Part shown: positions 1-6,856 of the stretch, in pieces
Position numbering within the stretch: the stretch's first letter is position 1
Layout of the letters: each line of letters begins with the position of its first letter
Source: Firmicutes bacterium UBA6418
GTDB lineage: Bacteria > Bacillota > Clostridia > Peptostreptococcales > Anaerovoracaceae
Assembly: GCA_002439735.1 (NCBI GenBank)
Contig: DJPG01000018.1
Span: 1 to 7,086, forward strand
Reading direction: 5' to 3'
Length of the DNA: 7,086 nucleotides
Position numbers and translations under genes: made by a program
Notes under the pieces: model-generated
The model's input: only the letters and a program-made list of their open reading frames with translations
What the model was told of the DNA's origin: nothing
Database searches by the model: none

Positions 1-1020
1 CAGATCTTCAAGAACTCCTTAACAGGACTTCCTATCGGCGGCGGCAAGGGCGGTTCCGACTTCGACCCGAACGGCAAGAGCGATGCTGAAATCATGAGAT
101 TCTGCCAGGCATTCATGACAGAATTATACAGACATATCGGTCCGGACACAGACGTTCCCGCAGGTGACCTCGGTGTCGGCGCAAGAGAGATCGGTTACTT
201 ATTCGGTCAGTACAAGCGGATCAGAGACAGATTTGACGGCGGCGTTTTAACCGGCAAGGGTATCTCCTACGGCGGATGCCTCGGAAGAACCGAAGCGACA
301 GGTTTCGGTATCGTTTGGTACGCAGAAGAAATGCTCAAAGCAAACGGCGAAGACATTAAGGGCAAGACCGTTGCGATCTCCGGTTTCGGCAACGTATCCT
401 GGGGTACTGCATGGAAACTGCAGCAGTTAGGTGCGAAGTTAGTGACCATCTCCGGCCCGGATGGATACATCTACGATCCGGATGGAATCAACACAGACGA
501 AAAGCTGAACACGATGCTGGAGCTCAGAGCATCCGGCAAGAATGTCTGCGCACCTTATGTTGAAAAATTCCCGAATGCAAAATTCGTTGCGGGAAAGAAA
601 CCTTGGGAGGTGAAAGCTGACCTCTACATCCCTTGCGCAACCCAGAATGAAGTACATATGGAAGACGCAAAGGCGATCGTTGCAAGCGGCGCGAAGTTCT
701 ACTGCGAAGGCTCCAACATGCCGACCACAAACGAAGCTCTGGCATACTTACAGGACAACGGCATCATCGTCGGACCGGCTAAGGCTGCAAACGCAGGCGG
801 CGTAGCAACTTCCTGCATCGAAATGGGTCAGAACGCAGGTCACACCGTATTCCAGCACCAGGATGTATATGATCAGTTACACCAGATCATGATCAACATC
901 CACAAGGCTTGCAAAGAAGCTTCCGAAAAATACTACGGCACTTATGACTTAGTAAAGGGTGCAAACATCGCAGGTTTTGAAAAGGTTGCGGATGCTATGA
1001 TGGCACAGGGTTTAGTATAA
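1..1020 (+). CDS. gdhA: Glutamate dehydrogenase, hexameric family (C-terminal 339 residues; 5' end outside window)
   Basis: The enzyme reversibly converts glutamate to 2-oxoglutarate and ammonia with NAD(P) in the cytoplasm, linking nitrogen assimilation or amino-acid fermentation to central carbon. The frame is open from base 1, so the gene starts to the left; about 109 residues are missing by comparison, from memory, with Clostridium symbiosum GDH (about 450 aa). Visible residues numbered within the fragment: substrate Lys4 and catalytic Lys16 (in PIGGGKGGSDF), catalytic Asp56 (VPAGDLGVG), coenzyme loop GFGNVSWG at 128-135, and Ser271 in NAGGVATS. With a constant offset of 109 these fall on K113, K125, D165 and S380 of the C. 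symbiosum enzyme, with no gaps. Annotation pipelines often call this family NADP-specific, but the coenzyme pocket looks NAD-type (see findings). Arg is written mostly as AGA and Leu often as TTA, unlike addA, suggesting high expression. The gene ends TAA, 22 bases before a strong palindrome. The family is certain; the coenzyme is inferred. Confidence 0.97.
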   Translation, partial: QIFKNSLTGLPIGGGKGGSDFDPNGKSDAEIMRFCQAFMTELYRHIGPDTDVPAGDLGVGAREIGYLFGQYKRIRDRFDGGVLTGKGISYGGCLGRTEATGFGIVWYAEEMLKANGEDIKGKTVAISGFGNVSWGTAWKLQQLGAKLVTISGPDGYIYDPDGINTDEKLNTMLELRASGKNVCAPYVEKFPNAKFVAGKKPWEVKADLYIPCATQNEVHMEDAKAIVASGAKFYCEGSNMPTTNEALAYLQDNGIIVGPAKAANAGGVATSCIEMGQNAGHTVFQHQDVYDQLHQIMINIHKACKEASEKYYGTYDLVKGANIAGFEKVADAMMAQGLV

Positions 1021-1042
1021 ACCGAACGCACAATCCAAAATG

Positions 1043-1078
1043 AACAAGCTCCGTCGGCATATGCCGACGGAGCTTGTT
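1043..1078. terminator. Perfect 36-base palindrome, probable bidirectional terminator
   Basis: Two 18-base arms match perfectly around the centre CAT/ATG, which would give a stem of about 16 pairs closed by a short ATAT loop. It lies 22 bases after the gdhA stop and 63 bases after the stop of the converging DUF4300 gene, where a shared terminator is expected. The outer stem is A/T-rich (AACAAG/CTTGTT). The trailing U runs are poor: TTGTTATATG on the plus strand, and TTGTTCATTTTGG on the minus strand. A factor-assisted or imperfect terminator, or a 3' end-protecting hairpin, is therefore also possible. Confidence 0.8.
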
Positions 1079-1141
1079 ATATGTGGGGAGGGGAGACTGC
1101 CCGGTTCTTTGCGGAGATCCTCGCAAACACGCAAAACATCC

Positions 1142-2080
1142 TCAGTCTTCCAACGGATTCTGGCGGAAGCCGTCCATCAACGCATCATTTTCCATGACAA
1201 ACGGGCGTGTCGTATCCTGTCCCCAGGCGGTATCGTACTTTTCCATCAGATAATCGCTCAGTTCTGTCCGGTTTTGAAATTTTAACAGGCGATATGGCTC
1301 CTGAAACGCAACCTTTTCGAAGAAATACAGCGTATCATCCTCAGCCGGAAGTAATACACCAGCGTGCCCAATCGAAAGAGTGTTATCCGTGTCGGAAAAC
1401 TTATCATGAAATACGACACAGATCAGATGCGCCTTGCTGCTTGCGAACGTAATTCCGCGGGAGTTCCAGCCTTTTTGCAGCGCCTGTACCTGATCCTCGG
1501 TTCTGGTGCTGTCTGCCGCGTCAATCGGCGCAAACAAGGCGCAGAATTTGGAAGTACCGTCACCAAAAAGGACTGTCGGATCCGCTGCGATCGTCGCAAG
1601 ATCCGTAAAAAGCAGATCTTCGCCCTGCGTTTCCGGTTGATCTGCCCCCACCGTCAAGAAATTGCCCAGTAGGCTATATACCGTGATGCGACAGTTATAC
1701 CCCGCGAAGCTTCCGTTTTTTTCCGTCCATGCATCCTGCATATCATAAACATCATATTTTGTTTCAGTCGGTGCTGCACTTTCAAAGCCGTCGGTTAGCC
1801 ATGTGGATTTCACACTGGCGTTGAACTGCTCGATCCGTTTCAAAAGTGCCTGTACGCGCGCCTGCTCTATACCATCCTCTGTCAAGAGTGTTACGAGCAG
1901 GTCACGGGAATCTTGATCGGTCAGATTCGAGTATTCCACGGTTTGCAGCGCCGGCTGCTGCAGATCATTTTTTTCTTGCTGTCCGCATCCGAACAAGACT
2001 CCTGACACCGCAAGAACCATGAGCAGACACAAAAACCACCAGACTCTCTGTTTTTTCCTTTTGAAGTTTTTCTCTTTCAT
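1142..2080 (-). CDS. DUF4300 family lipoprotein, function unknown
   Basis: A 312-residue protein that appears to be anchored on the outside of the cell membrane. It has a basic N-terminus, a hydrophobic stretch at about 14-31 and a lipobox LFGC with the lipidated Cys at 32, followed by a polar linker. The body resembles the DUF4300 family as I remember it from streptococci and clostridia: an N-terminal YSNLTDQDSRD segment (50-60), GYNCRIT (127-133), a VVFHDKFS strand (222-229), SIGHAGVLL (236-244), EKVAFQEPY (255-263) and the end ENDALMDGFRQNP (297-309). No function is established to my knowledge. Cys130 and His239, in strand-like settings, suggest a papain-like or NlpC/P60-like fold (inference). 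The start ATG has AGGGGG five bases upstream (2085-2090). It is the third gene after DUF1003 and addA, 85 bases behind addA with no terminator between, so probably co-transcribed, though a weak promoter of its own cannot be excluded. Confidence 0.85.
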   Translation of the reverse strand: MKEKNFKRKKQRVWWFLCLLMVLAVSGVLFGCGQQEKNDLQQPALQTVEYSNLTDQDSRDLLVTLLTEDGIEQARVQALLKRIEQFNASVKSTWLTDGFESAAPTETKYDVYDMQDAWTEKNGSFAGYNCRITVYSLLGNFLTVGADQPETQGEDLLFTDLATIAADPTVLFGDGTSKFCALFAPIDAADSTRTEDQVQALQKGWNSRGITFASSKAHLICVVFHDKFSDTDNTLSIGHAGVLLPAEDDTLYFFEKVAFQEPYRLLKFQNRTELSDYLMEKYDTAWGQDTTRPFVMENDALMDGFRQNPLED

Positions 2081-2104
2081 AAATCCCCCTAATTTTTGTA
2101 TTCA

Positions 2105-2130
2105 GTGACAAATATCTTTCTGTGACAAAT
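2105..2130. repeat. Direct repeat GTGACAAAT (two copies, 17-base period)
   Basis: GTGACAAAT occurs at 2105-2113 and 2122-2130. The flanks continue to resemble each other (ATCTTTC versus CTTCTTC), giving an imperfect tandem of about 17 bases. It lies in the 85-base gap between addA and the DUF4300 gene, just upstream of that gene's ribosome binding site. On the gene's own strand the motif reads ATTTGTCAC. The rest of the gap holds no hairpin with a U run and no convincing -35/-10 pair. A regulatory site or a chance duplication are both possible. Confidence 0.45.
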
Positions 2131-2165
2131 CTTCTTCGCAGCGGCGCTTTGCTCTGTGCTGTAGG

Positions 2166-5100
2166 TCACATATCCAGCGTTTCTCCAAGATTCATCAAGT
2201 AGAGGTAGGCTTCGCGTACCGGCATGTCGGTTGCTGCCTCCAAAGCTCTGCGGTAGATCTCCATCTGCGCCGCATAGGTTCTGCGGAGCTGCGGCGCTCT
2301 GTGGGCAAGCTCCGCAGCATTTTCGATATGAGTGGTCTTATAGTCGACCAGTACCAGCTCTCCATTCTCTTCAAAGAAGCAGTCGATGATGCCCTGCACC
2401 GCCGCCATACTGCCATCCACTTTCAGCATCAGGTTGAACGGCTGCTCACGGCGTACATTGGGGCTGGCCGCGATGCGGCGGCCGAGCGGCGAATCCGCAA
2501 AAGCGGCGATCTTTTCAACGTCCACGACCGCCGCCTCTTCCGCGGTCAAAAACTCATCCGCCACCAGCTGCTCCAGCAGCTTCCGCACATAGGGCACACC
2601 GAGCTGTGCCGCGTGAAAATCCAGCTTTTCCAATATCTTATGCGTGATCGTTCCCACCTGTGCCGGTGTGAAACTGGTTCTGGCATGGAAAGACGCAGGC
2701 TCTGCGAGGCTGACCGCCGCATTGGCAGATTCCCCGGTCACGTGCTGCTGCGTTCCTGCCGTCGTGCCCTTGATTTGAACTGGCTCTGCCGATGCTTCTG
2801 TGCGTTTCTGCACCGTTTGTCTAGCCATTTGATCGGAAATTTGATCGGCAAAGGCTGCGATCTTGCTGACAAAGACGCTCTCGTTTCCGACGCGTACCCG
2901 AGTCAGTTCACTGACGGCATACTTGGATTTGATATGCAGATCTTTTTCATACGGATAGCGAAACGCCATCTGCGCCGCGATGCGGTCTGCAAGCGGCAGC
3001 GCGGTATGCACAGCTACTCCGATACCCTGTGCCTGTACGCCTTCCGTCCGGCTGCACGACCTTACAGGCTCTGCAGTTACAGCTGCCGCCACGCTCACAG
3101 GTGCGCCTGCGTCCAGCAGGCCGCGCACGTTGGCAACGGCGCGTTTGCGGCCTTTGGATAAGCCCACAAGTTCCGCGTTGGTGAGCAGCCGATAGCCGCC
3201 GACCCGTTTACAGATCGTCCGTCCGGTCATCGAAAAATAGCTGCTGTCCTTCGGCAAACCTTTCAGCACGCCGGCAATCGCCTGCTCCGGATCATCCTCA
3301 ATCCCGAGCAGGCACAAGAAGTCCTTGGCGCGCGTCATCGCGACATAGAGCACGCGCTTTTCTTCGGCGGCCTCTTCCCGGCGGATCTTCGCACGGATCA
3401 CATTCTGTGTGATGCTCGTCCGATACCAGCTTTCTTTATAGTTGACCACCGGGAAACCCAATCCGAGCGTTTTGTGCACCGCCGGGCCTTTGCCGATCGT
3501 CGTATAATTCAGCTTGCGGCAGTAACCCGCCAGCAGCACCATCGGGAACTCCAATCCCTTGGACTTGTGGATCGTCATAATACGGATCGTGTCGTCGTCC
3601 TCACCGACCATTTTGACCTGACCCATGCTGACCTTGCGCTCCTTGACCGCGTCGATGTATTCCATGAACCCATACAGCGACCCGTCCTGACTGCCCTGAT
3701 ACGCATGCGCCTTATCGACCAGCGCGCGCAAATTCGCCTGTCTGCGGCTGCCGGACGGCATCGCGCCCATGGCGATATAGAAGCCCGTTTCCAGGAGAAG
3801 CTCCCAGATCAGCTCATCCAACGGCAGCAACATCGCAAGCTGTGACCAGGTTTCAAGGCGCTGCAGCACGCTTGTGCACTTTTCGCGCAGGGTTGCGTCC
3901 ACCACACCGCACGCGCTTTCGCCCACGCCGCCGATGTCCGCCGCCTGCCGGACATCGCCTGCGTTCTCAGTGACCTCTGGCTGGTCGGCACCGTCGGCAC
4001 CCGCGGCAGCGCCCGGTACTGGCGGATTTTCTCCGGCACACGCGGCCAGCGCCTGATAATAGCTGCCGATCCTGTGTGCGATCCGCACCGCCGTCAACTC
4101 CTCGATGCTGAAATCAAAGATTTCCGAGCGTAGCACGGTCAGCAGAGGGATGTCCTGCTTCGGGTTGTCCAAAAGCGCCAGTAGCGCCATGAACGTGTTG
4201 ATCTCGATCGTGTCAAAGAAGCCGTCGTTGTCGTCCACATACGCAGGCAGGTTGTTCTCCGTCAGGATCTTATAAAACAGATCACCGTAATTCTTCATGC
4301 CGCGCATCAGGATCACGATATCCTTCTTCTGCAGCGGCCGTTCCATCTGCGCCTTGCTGTCGTAGATCGTTTTGCCGAGATGATCGCGAATGATCTTGAC
4401 CGCCGCCAGCGCTTCCTTCTCTGCCTTGCGCAGCGACTTCAGTTCTTCGTCCGGCTCTGCGCCCTCATCCCACGGCGTCTGCGCCAGATACAGCACCGGC
4501 CTCGTCGAGCACCGCGCGGCAAACGGATCGCCCGGATACAGTGCCGCTCGCGCGTCGTAGTCTTCCATGGCATCACGAAATACATCATTGATAAAGTCGA
4601 TCACGCCTGCCTTACTTCTGAAATTCCGGTTCAAGTCGATGCTACGGCTCGGGCTAGCCTCCCCCTGCTCTGCTGTCAGCGCGTCATACCGGCGATACCG
4701 CCCGCGAAAAATCTCCGGCTCCGCCAGGCGGAACATATAAATGCTCTGCTTGATATCGCCGACCGTAAACAGGTTACGCCCACTCTGCAGACGCTCGATC
4801 AGTGCCTCCTGGATCACGTTGCTGTCCTGATACTCGTCGACAAAAATATGCAGGAATTTTTCCCGGTAAAACGCCGCAGCCTCCGCATCCTTGAGGATCT
4901 CGTAAGCGTCATGCTCGATGTCATTGAAGTCCAGCAGACCCTTTTCCCGCTTTTTTTCCGCGTAAATCTCGCCGTAGCGCAGCAGAGCCCGCGCGAAGAA
5001 GCACGCCGACGGATAGCCTGCGTAGACATCCTCCGCGATACTTTGGAAAACATCATAGAAGTACAGGCTCTTGAGGTCTTTGACGCAGCTCTTGAGCGGA

Positions 5101-6206
5101 CTGCGATTCTGCTCGACCATCTCCCGCACGTCGACCATCGCGCTTTCATCGAAGTCTGCCGTCTCCGCGAAAAGCTTTTTGCTCAGCGCCTTGAGACGAA
5201 ATCCGTCCAAGCGACTGACCATGCCGTCAAAGTCCCGTGCCGTTGCCAGAGCTTCCAGCTCCTCCGCCATGCGCAGATCTTCCTGCGTCAGCTCCTGCAA
5301 GCTGTCAAGGCTGTGCAGCGCCGCAAATTCCGCCGTCTTGTCAAGCTGCGCCTTGGCACGCGCGATCCGCGCCTCTGCGTCTAGCCAAAGCTCCTGGATC
5401 ACCGCGCTCTCCGCGAAAGCCTCGACGCCGCGCGCCGGATTCAATTCTTCGACCTTTTCGTGCAGCCAGGCGGCAGGCTCCGGCATACTCTGAATTGTGT
5501 CGAAGGTAGTTTCGATCATCTGGCGAAAGCGGTTCTCATTACGGTCGCCACTGTAAGCGTTCAGGAACTCATAAAACTCCGCTTCGTCCGCCGCAAAATA
5601 TTCCTCGAGCAGCTCGTCCATCGCCTGCCCTCGCAAAATCAGCTGACGGCTATTATCGCAGATTTTAAAATTCGGCTCGATATTGATGAGGTAAAAGTAC
5701 CGGCGGATGACCTCCAGCGCGAATGCGTGGAAGGTGCTGATATTCGCGTTCGGCAGCAGATCCAGTTGCTTTTTTAAAAACACAAGATCATGCTGCAGCG
5801 CAATGCGCGCCTCACTTGCTTTCTCGCCGCTTGCCGCCTCGCCGTCTCTGGAGGCTGCGGCCGCAAGCGCTCCGGCGATCCGGTCGAGCTCCTTGCGGAT
5901 CGCCTTCTCAATCTTCTCCTTCATCTCTGCCGCCGCCGCGTTCGTAAACGTCACAATCAGCATACGGTCGATCGGGCAGCGTTCCTCCAGAATCAATCGC
6001 TTGATACGCTCTACCAGAACCGCCGTCTTACCGGAACCAGCCGCCGCTGCCACCAGCAGATTCTGCCCGCGCCGCGTGATCGCCTCCGCCTGTTCCGGCG
6101 TCCATTGTACAGCCACTGTCTGCGCTGACACCGCATTTTGCTGACTTCTACCATCCATGACTTTTTTGTTCATGCTTACTTTTCTTTCCATTCCCCATAT
6201 GCGCAA
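2166..6206 (-). CDS. addA: ATP-dependent helicase/nuclease subunit A (AddA)
   Basis: AddA is the 3'-5' helicase and one of two nucleases of the AddAB complex, the Gram-positive counterpart of RecBCD. It resects double-strand breaks for RecA and degrades foreign linear DNA in the cytoplasm. Counting from the TTG at 6206: WTPEQAEAI 35-43; Walker A AAAGSGKT 54-61; motif Ia TFTNAAAAEM 86-95; STFHAFA 157-163; Walker B VDEYQDS 456-462; GDIKQSIYMFR 483-493; LNRNFRS 525-531; TIHKSKGLEFP 878-888; YVAMTRAKD 954-962. The RecB-like nuclease follows, with GTITHKIL 1185-1192, QGIID (Asp1275), VDYKT (Asp1288, Lys1290) and QMEIY (1314-1318). Everything needed for activity is present. At 1346 residues it is about 100 longer than B. 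subtilis AddA (about 1230), owing to low-complexity inserts near 111-135, 722-769 and 1103-1172. The start is uncertain: TTG 6206 has AGGA only 3 bases upstream, while ATGs at 6191, 6173 and 6158 also precede the conserved region. It begins 9 bases after the DUF1003 stop; addB is not next to it. Confidence 0.96.
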   Translation of the reverse strand: MRIWGMERKVSMNKKVMDGRSQQNAVSAQTVAVQWTPEQAEAITRRGQNLLVAAAAGSGKTAVLVERIKRLILEERCPIDRMLIVTFTNAAAAEMKEKIEKAIRKELDRIAGALAAAASRDGEAASGEKASEARIALQHDLVFLKKQLDLLPNANISTFHAFALEVIRRYFYLINIEPNFKICDNSRQLILRGQAMDELLEEYFAADEAEFYEFLNAYSGDRNENRFRQMIETTFDTIQSMPEPAAWLHEKVEELNPARGVEAFAESAVIQELWLDAEARIARAKAQLDKTAEFAALHSLDSLQELTQEDLRMAEELEALATARDFDGMVSRLDGFRLKALSKKLFAETADFDESAMVDVREMVEQNRSPLKSCVKDLKSLYFYDVFQSIAEDVYAGYPSACFFARALLRYGEIYAEKKREKGLLDFNDIEHDAYEILKDAEAAAFYREKFLHIFVDEYQDSNVIQEALIERLQSGRNLFTVGDIKQSIYMFRLAEPEIFRGRYRRYDALTAEQGEASPSRSIDLNRNFRSKAGVIDFINDVFRDAMEDYDARAALYPGDPFAARCSTRPVLYLAQTPWDEGAEPDEELKSLRKAEKEALAAVKIIRDHLGKTIYDSKAQMERPLQKKDIVILMRGMKNYGDLFYKILTENNLPAYVDDNDGFFDTIEINTFMALLALLDNPKQDIPLLTVLRSEIFDFSIEELTAVRIAHRIGSYYQALAACAGENPPVPGAAAGADGADQPEVTENAGDVRQAADIGGVGESACGVVDATLREKCTSVLQRLETWSQLAMLLPLDELIWELLLETGFYIAMGAMPSGSRRQANLRALVDKAHAYQGSQDGSLYGFMEYIDAVKERKVSMGQVKMVGEDDDTIRIMTIHKSKGLEFPMVLLAGYCRKLNYTTIGKGPAVHKTLGLGFPVVNYKESWYRTSITQNVIRAKIRREEAAEEKRVLYVAMTRAKDFLCLLGIEDDPEQAIAGVLKGLPKDSSYFSMTGRTICKRVGGYRLLTNAELVGLSKGRKRAVANVRGLLDAGAPVSVAAAVTAEPVRSCSRTEGVQAQGIGVAVHTALPLADRIAAQMAFRYPYEKDLHIKSKYAVSELTRVRVGNESVFVSKIAAFADQISDQMARQTVQKRTEASAEPVQIKGTTAGTQQHVTGESANAAVSLAEPASFHARTSFTPAQVGTITHKILEKLDFHAAQLGVPYVRKLLEQLVADEFLTAEEAAVVDVEKIAAFADSPLGRRIAASPNVRREQPFNLMLKVDGSMAAVQGIIDCFFEENGELVLVDYKTTHIENAAELAHRAPQLRRTYAAQMEIYRRALEAATDMPVREAYLYLMNLGETLDM

Positions 6207-6215
6207 AAGTCCTGC

Positions 6216-6731
6216 TTAGCTTTCTTTTTTATTCTCTGCTTTATTCTCCGCCTGCATCCGTTTTTCCAGTGCACGCTGCTTGGCAAGAATCGCGTTGACC
6301 TTGTCATAGAGATCTTCGATCATGATCTCGGTTTTCAGATTGACCTTATAATCATTTTCCGATCTGCGACGATCCTTTTCTTCCTGACGGTTCTGGCTCA
6401 TCATAATGAGCGGCGCCTGGATCGCCGCTACACAGGACAGCACCAGATTCAGCAAAATAAACGGATATGGGTCAAACGCTTTGGATGACAATATGACATT
6501 TACAACCATCCAGATGGCAAGGATCGCGGTAAAGGAAAAAATAAAGGCCCAGCTTCCGGCAAACTTCGCGATGCTATCAGCCGCGCGCTGTCCCAGCGTA
6601 TACTTTTCCTCTCCGCTTTCCGGACTGACCGAGATCTGGCTGTCCGCCAACAGGTTCAACAATTCTTCATTTGTCATATCATGGCGAACTTCCTTGAGTA
6701 CTTCCTTTAACACTTTTCTGTTTTCTTTCAT
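6216..6731 (-). CDS. DUF1003 family two-helix membrane protein
   Basis: A 171-residue protein of unknown function matching the DUF1003 pattern. It has GQRAAD at 47-52, then FAGSWAFIF leading into a first membrane helix (about 58-81). The family signature FDPYPFILLNLVLS (86-99) starts a second helix (about 90-111), and SQNRQEEKDRRRSENDYKVNLK (112-133) follows. The N-terminal part is charged and contains KEVLKEV. The C-terminal 134-168 is highly charged and heptad-like, probably a short coiled coil in the cytoplasm. Length is typical of the family. The start ATG at 6731 has AAAGGGA eight bases upstream (6740-6746), a good ribosome binding site. It is the first gene of the probable operon and its stop is 9 bases from the addA frame, so the two are almost certainly co-transcribed. 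I know of no established link between DUF1003 proteins and AddAB. Confidence 0.92.
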   Translation of the reverse strand: MKENRKVLKEVLKEVRHDMTNEELLNLLADSQISVSPESGEEKYTLGQRAADSIAKFAGSWAFIFSFTAILAIWMVVNVILSSKAFDPYPFILLNLVLSCVAAIQAPLIMMSQNRQEEKDRRRSENDYKVNLKTEIMIEDLYDKVNAILAKQRALEKRMQAENKAENKKES

Positions 6732-6796
6732 CGTTTTTGTCCCTTTCTTCTTATTGATGAGATCCTTCCTGTCATCTGTTTTTTTATTTATTTTGT

Positions 6797-6813
6797 TTGT
6801 GCGAAAAGCACAA
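6797..6813 (-). other. Small stem-loop in the leader of the minus-strand operon
   Basis: On the minus strand TTGTGC pairs with GCACAA around a TTTTC loop. If transcription begins about seven bases past the -10 box (near 6821), the stem lies at roughly +9 to +25 of a leader of about 90 bases. On that strand it is followed by A-rich sequence, so it is not a terminator for the operon. A 5' stabilising hairpin is one possibility. Read on the plus strand it is followed by a T-rich run, but no plus-strand gene lies upstream of it within reach. Confidence 0.4.
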
Positions 6814-6827
6814 TCTTTCTTTCTTTT

Positions 6828-6856
6828 ATTATACCGTCAGTCTATTGTCTTTTCAA
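6828..6856 (-). promoter_or_regulatory. Sigma-A-type promoter for the DUF1003-addA-DUF4300 operon
   Basis: On the minus strand the -35 box TTGAAA (6851-6856, five of six matches to TTGACA) and a perfect -10 box TATAAT (6828-6833) are separated by exactly 17 bases. Transcription should start near 6821, about 90 bases ahead of the DUF1003 start codon. It is the only strong promoter I see for the three minus-strand genes. Its -35 box directly abuts that of the opposing promoter. Confidence 0.85.

Noticed and set aside
1108..1127. Inverted repeat TTTGCG...CGCAAA just after the DUF4300 stop
   Set aside because: Only six pairs with an eight-base loop and no U run on either strand; too weak to call a terminator next to the much stronger palindrome.
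1040..1672. Short plus-strand frames over the terminator and the DUF4300 gene
   Set aside because: The first begins in the palindrome itself; all overlap the well-supported lipoprotein gene on the opposite strand and lack family features.
2081..2165. Internal promoter for the DUF4300 gene
   Set aside because: TTGTCA- and GATATT-like hexamers exist, but I found no pair with 16 to 18-base spacing and good matches at both boxes.
2301..3161. 286-codon open frame on the plus strand inside addA
   Set aside because: It lies opposite the AddA nuclease domain and linker, and the composition (Arg, His, Cys, Leu rich) is that of a shadow frame with no recognisable motif.
4380..5384. 334-codon open frame on the plus strand inside addA
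   Set aside because: It is antisense to the AddA region between the nucleotide-binding and second helicase parts, which is fully conserved on the other strand. The peptide is rich in Arg, Leu and His with no domain, and no ribosome binding site or promoter is visible; long antisense frames are common opposite GC-rich genes.
2166..6731. A new anti-phage defence system built on AddA with DUF1003 and DUF4300
   Set aside because: AddA is a housekeeping repair enzyme with complete standard motifs. Neither neighbour has a known defence domain, and no integrase, repeat or toxin-like gene is present. Gene order alone does not support it.
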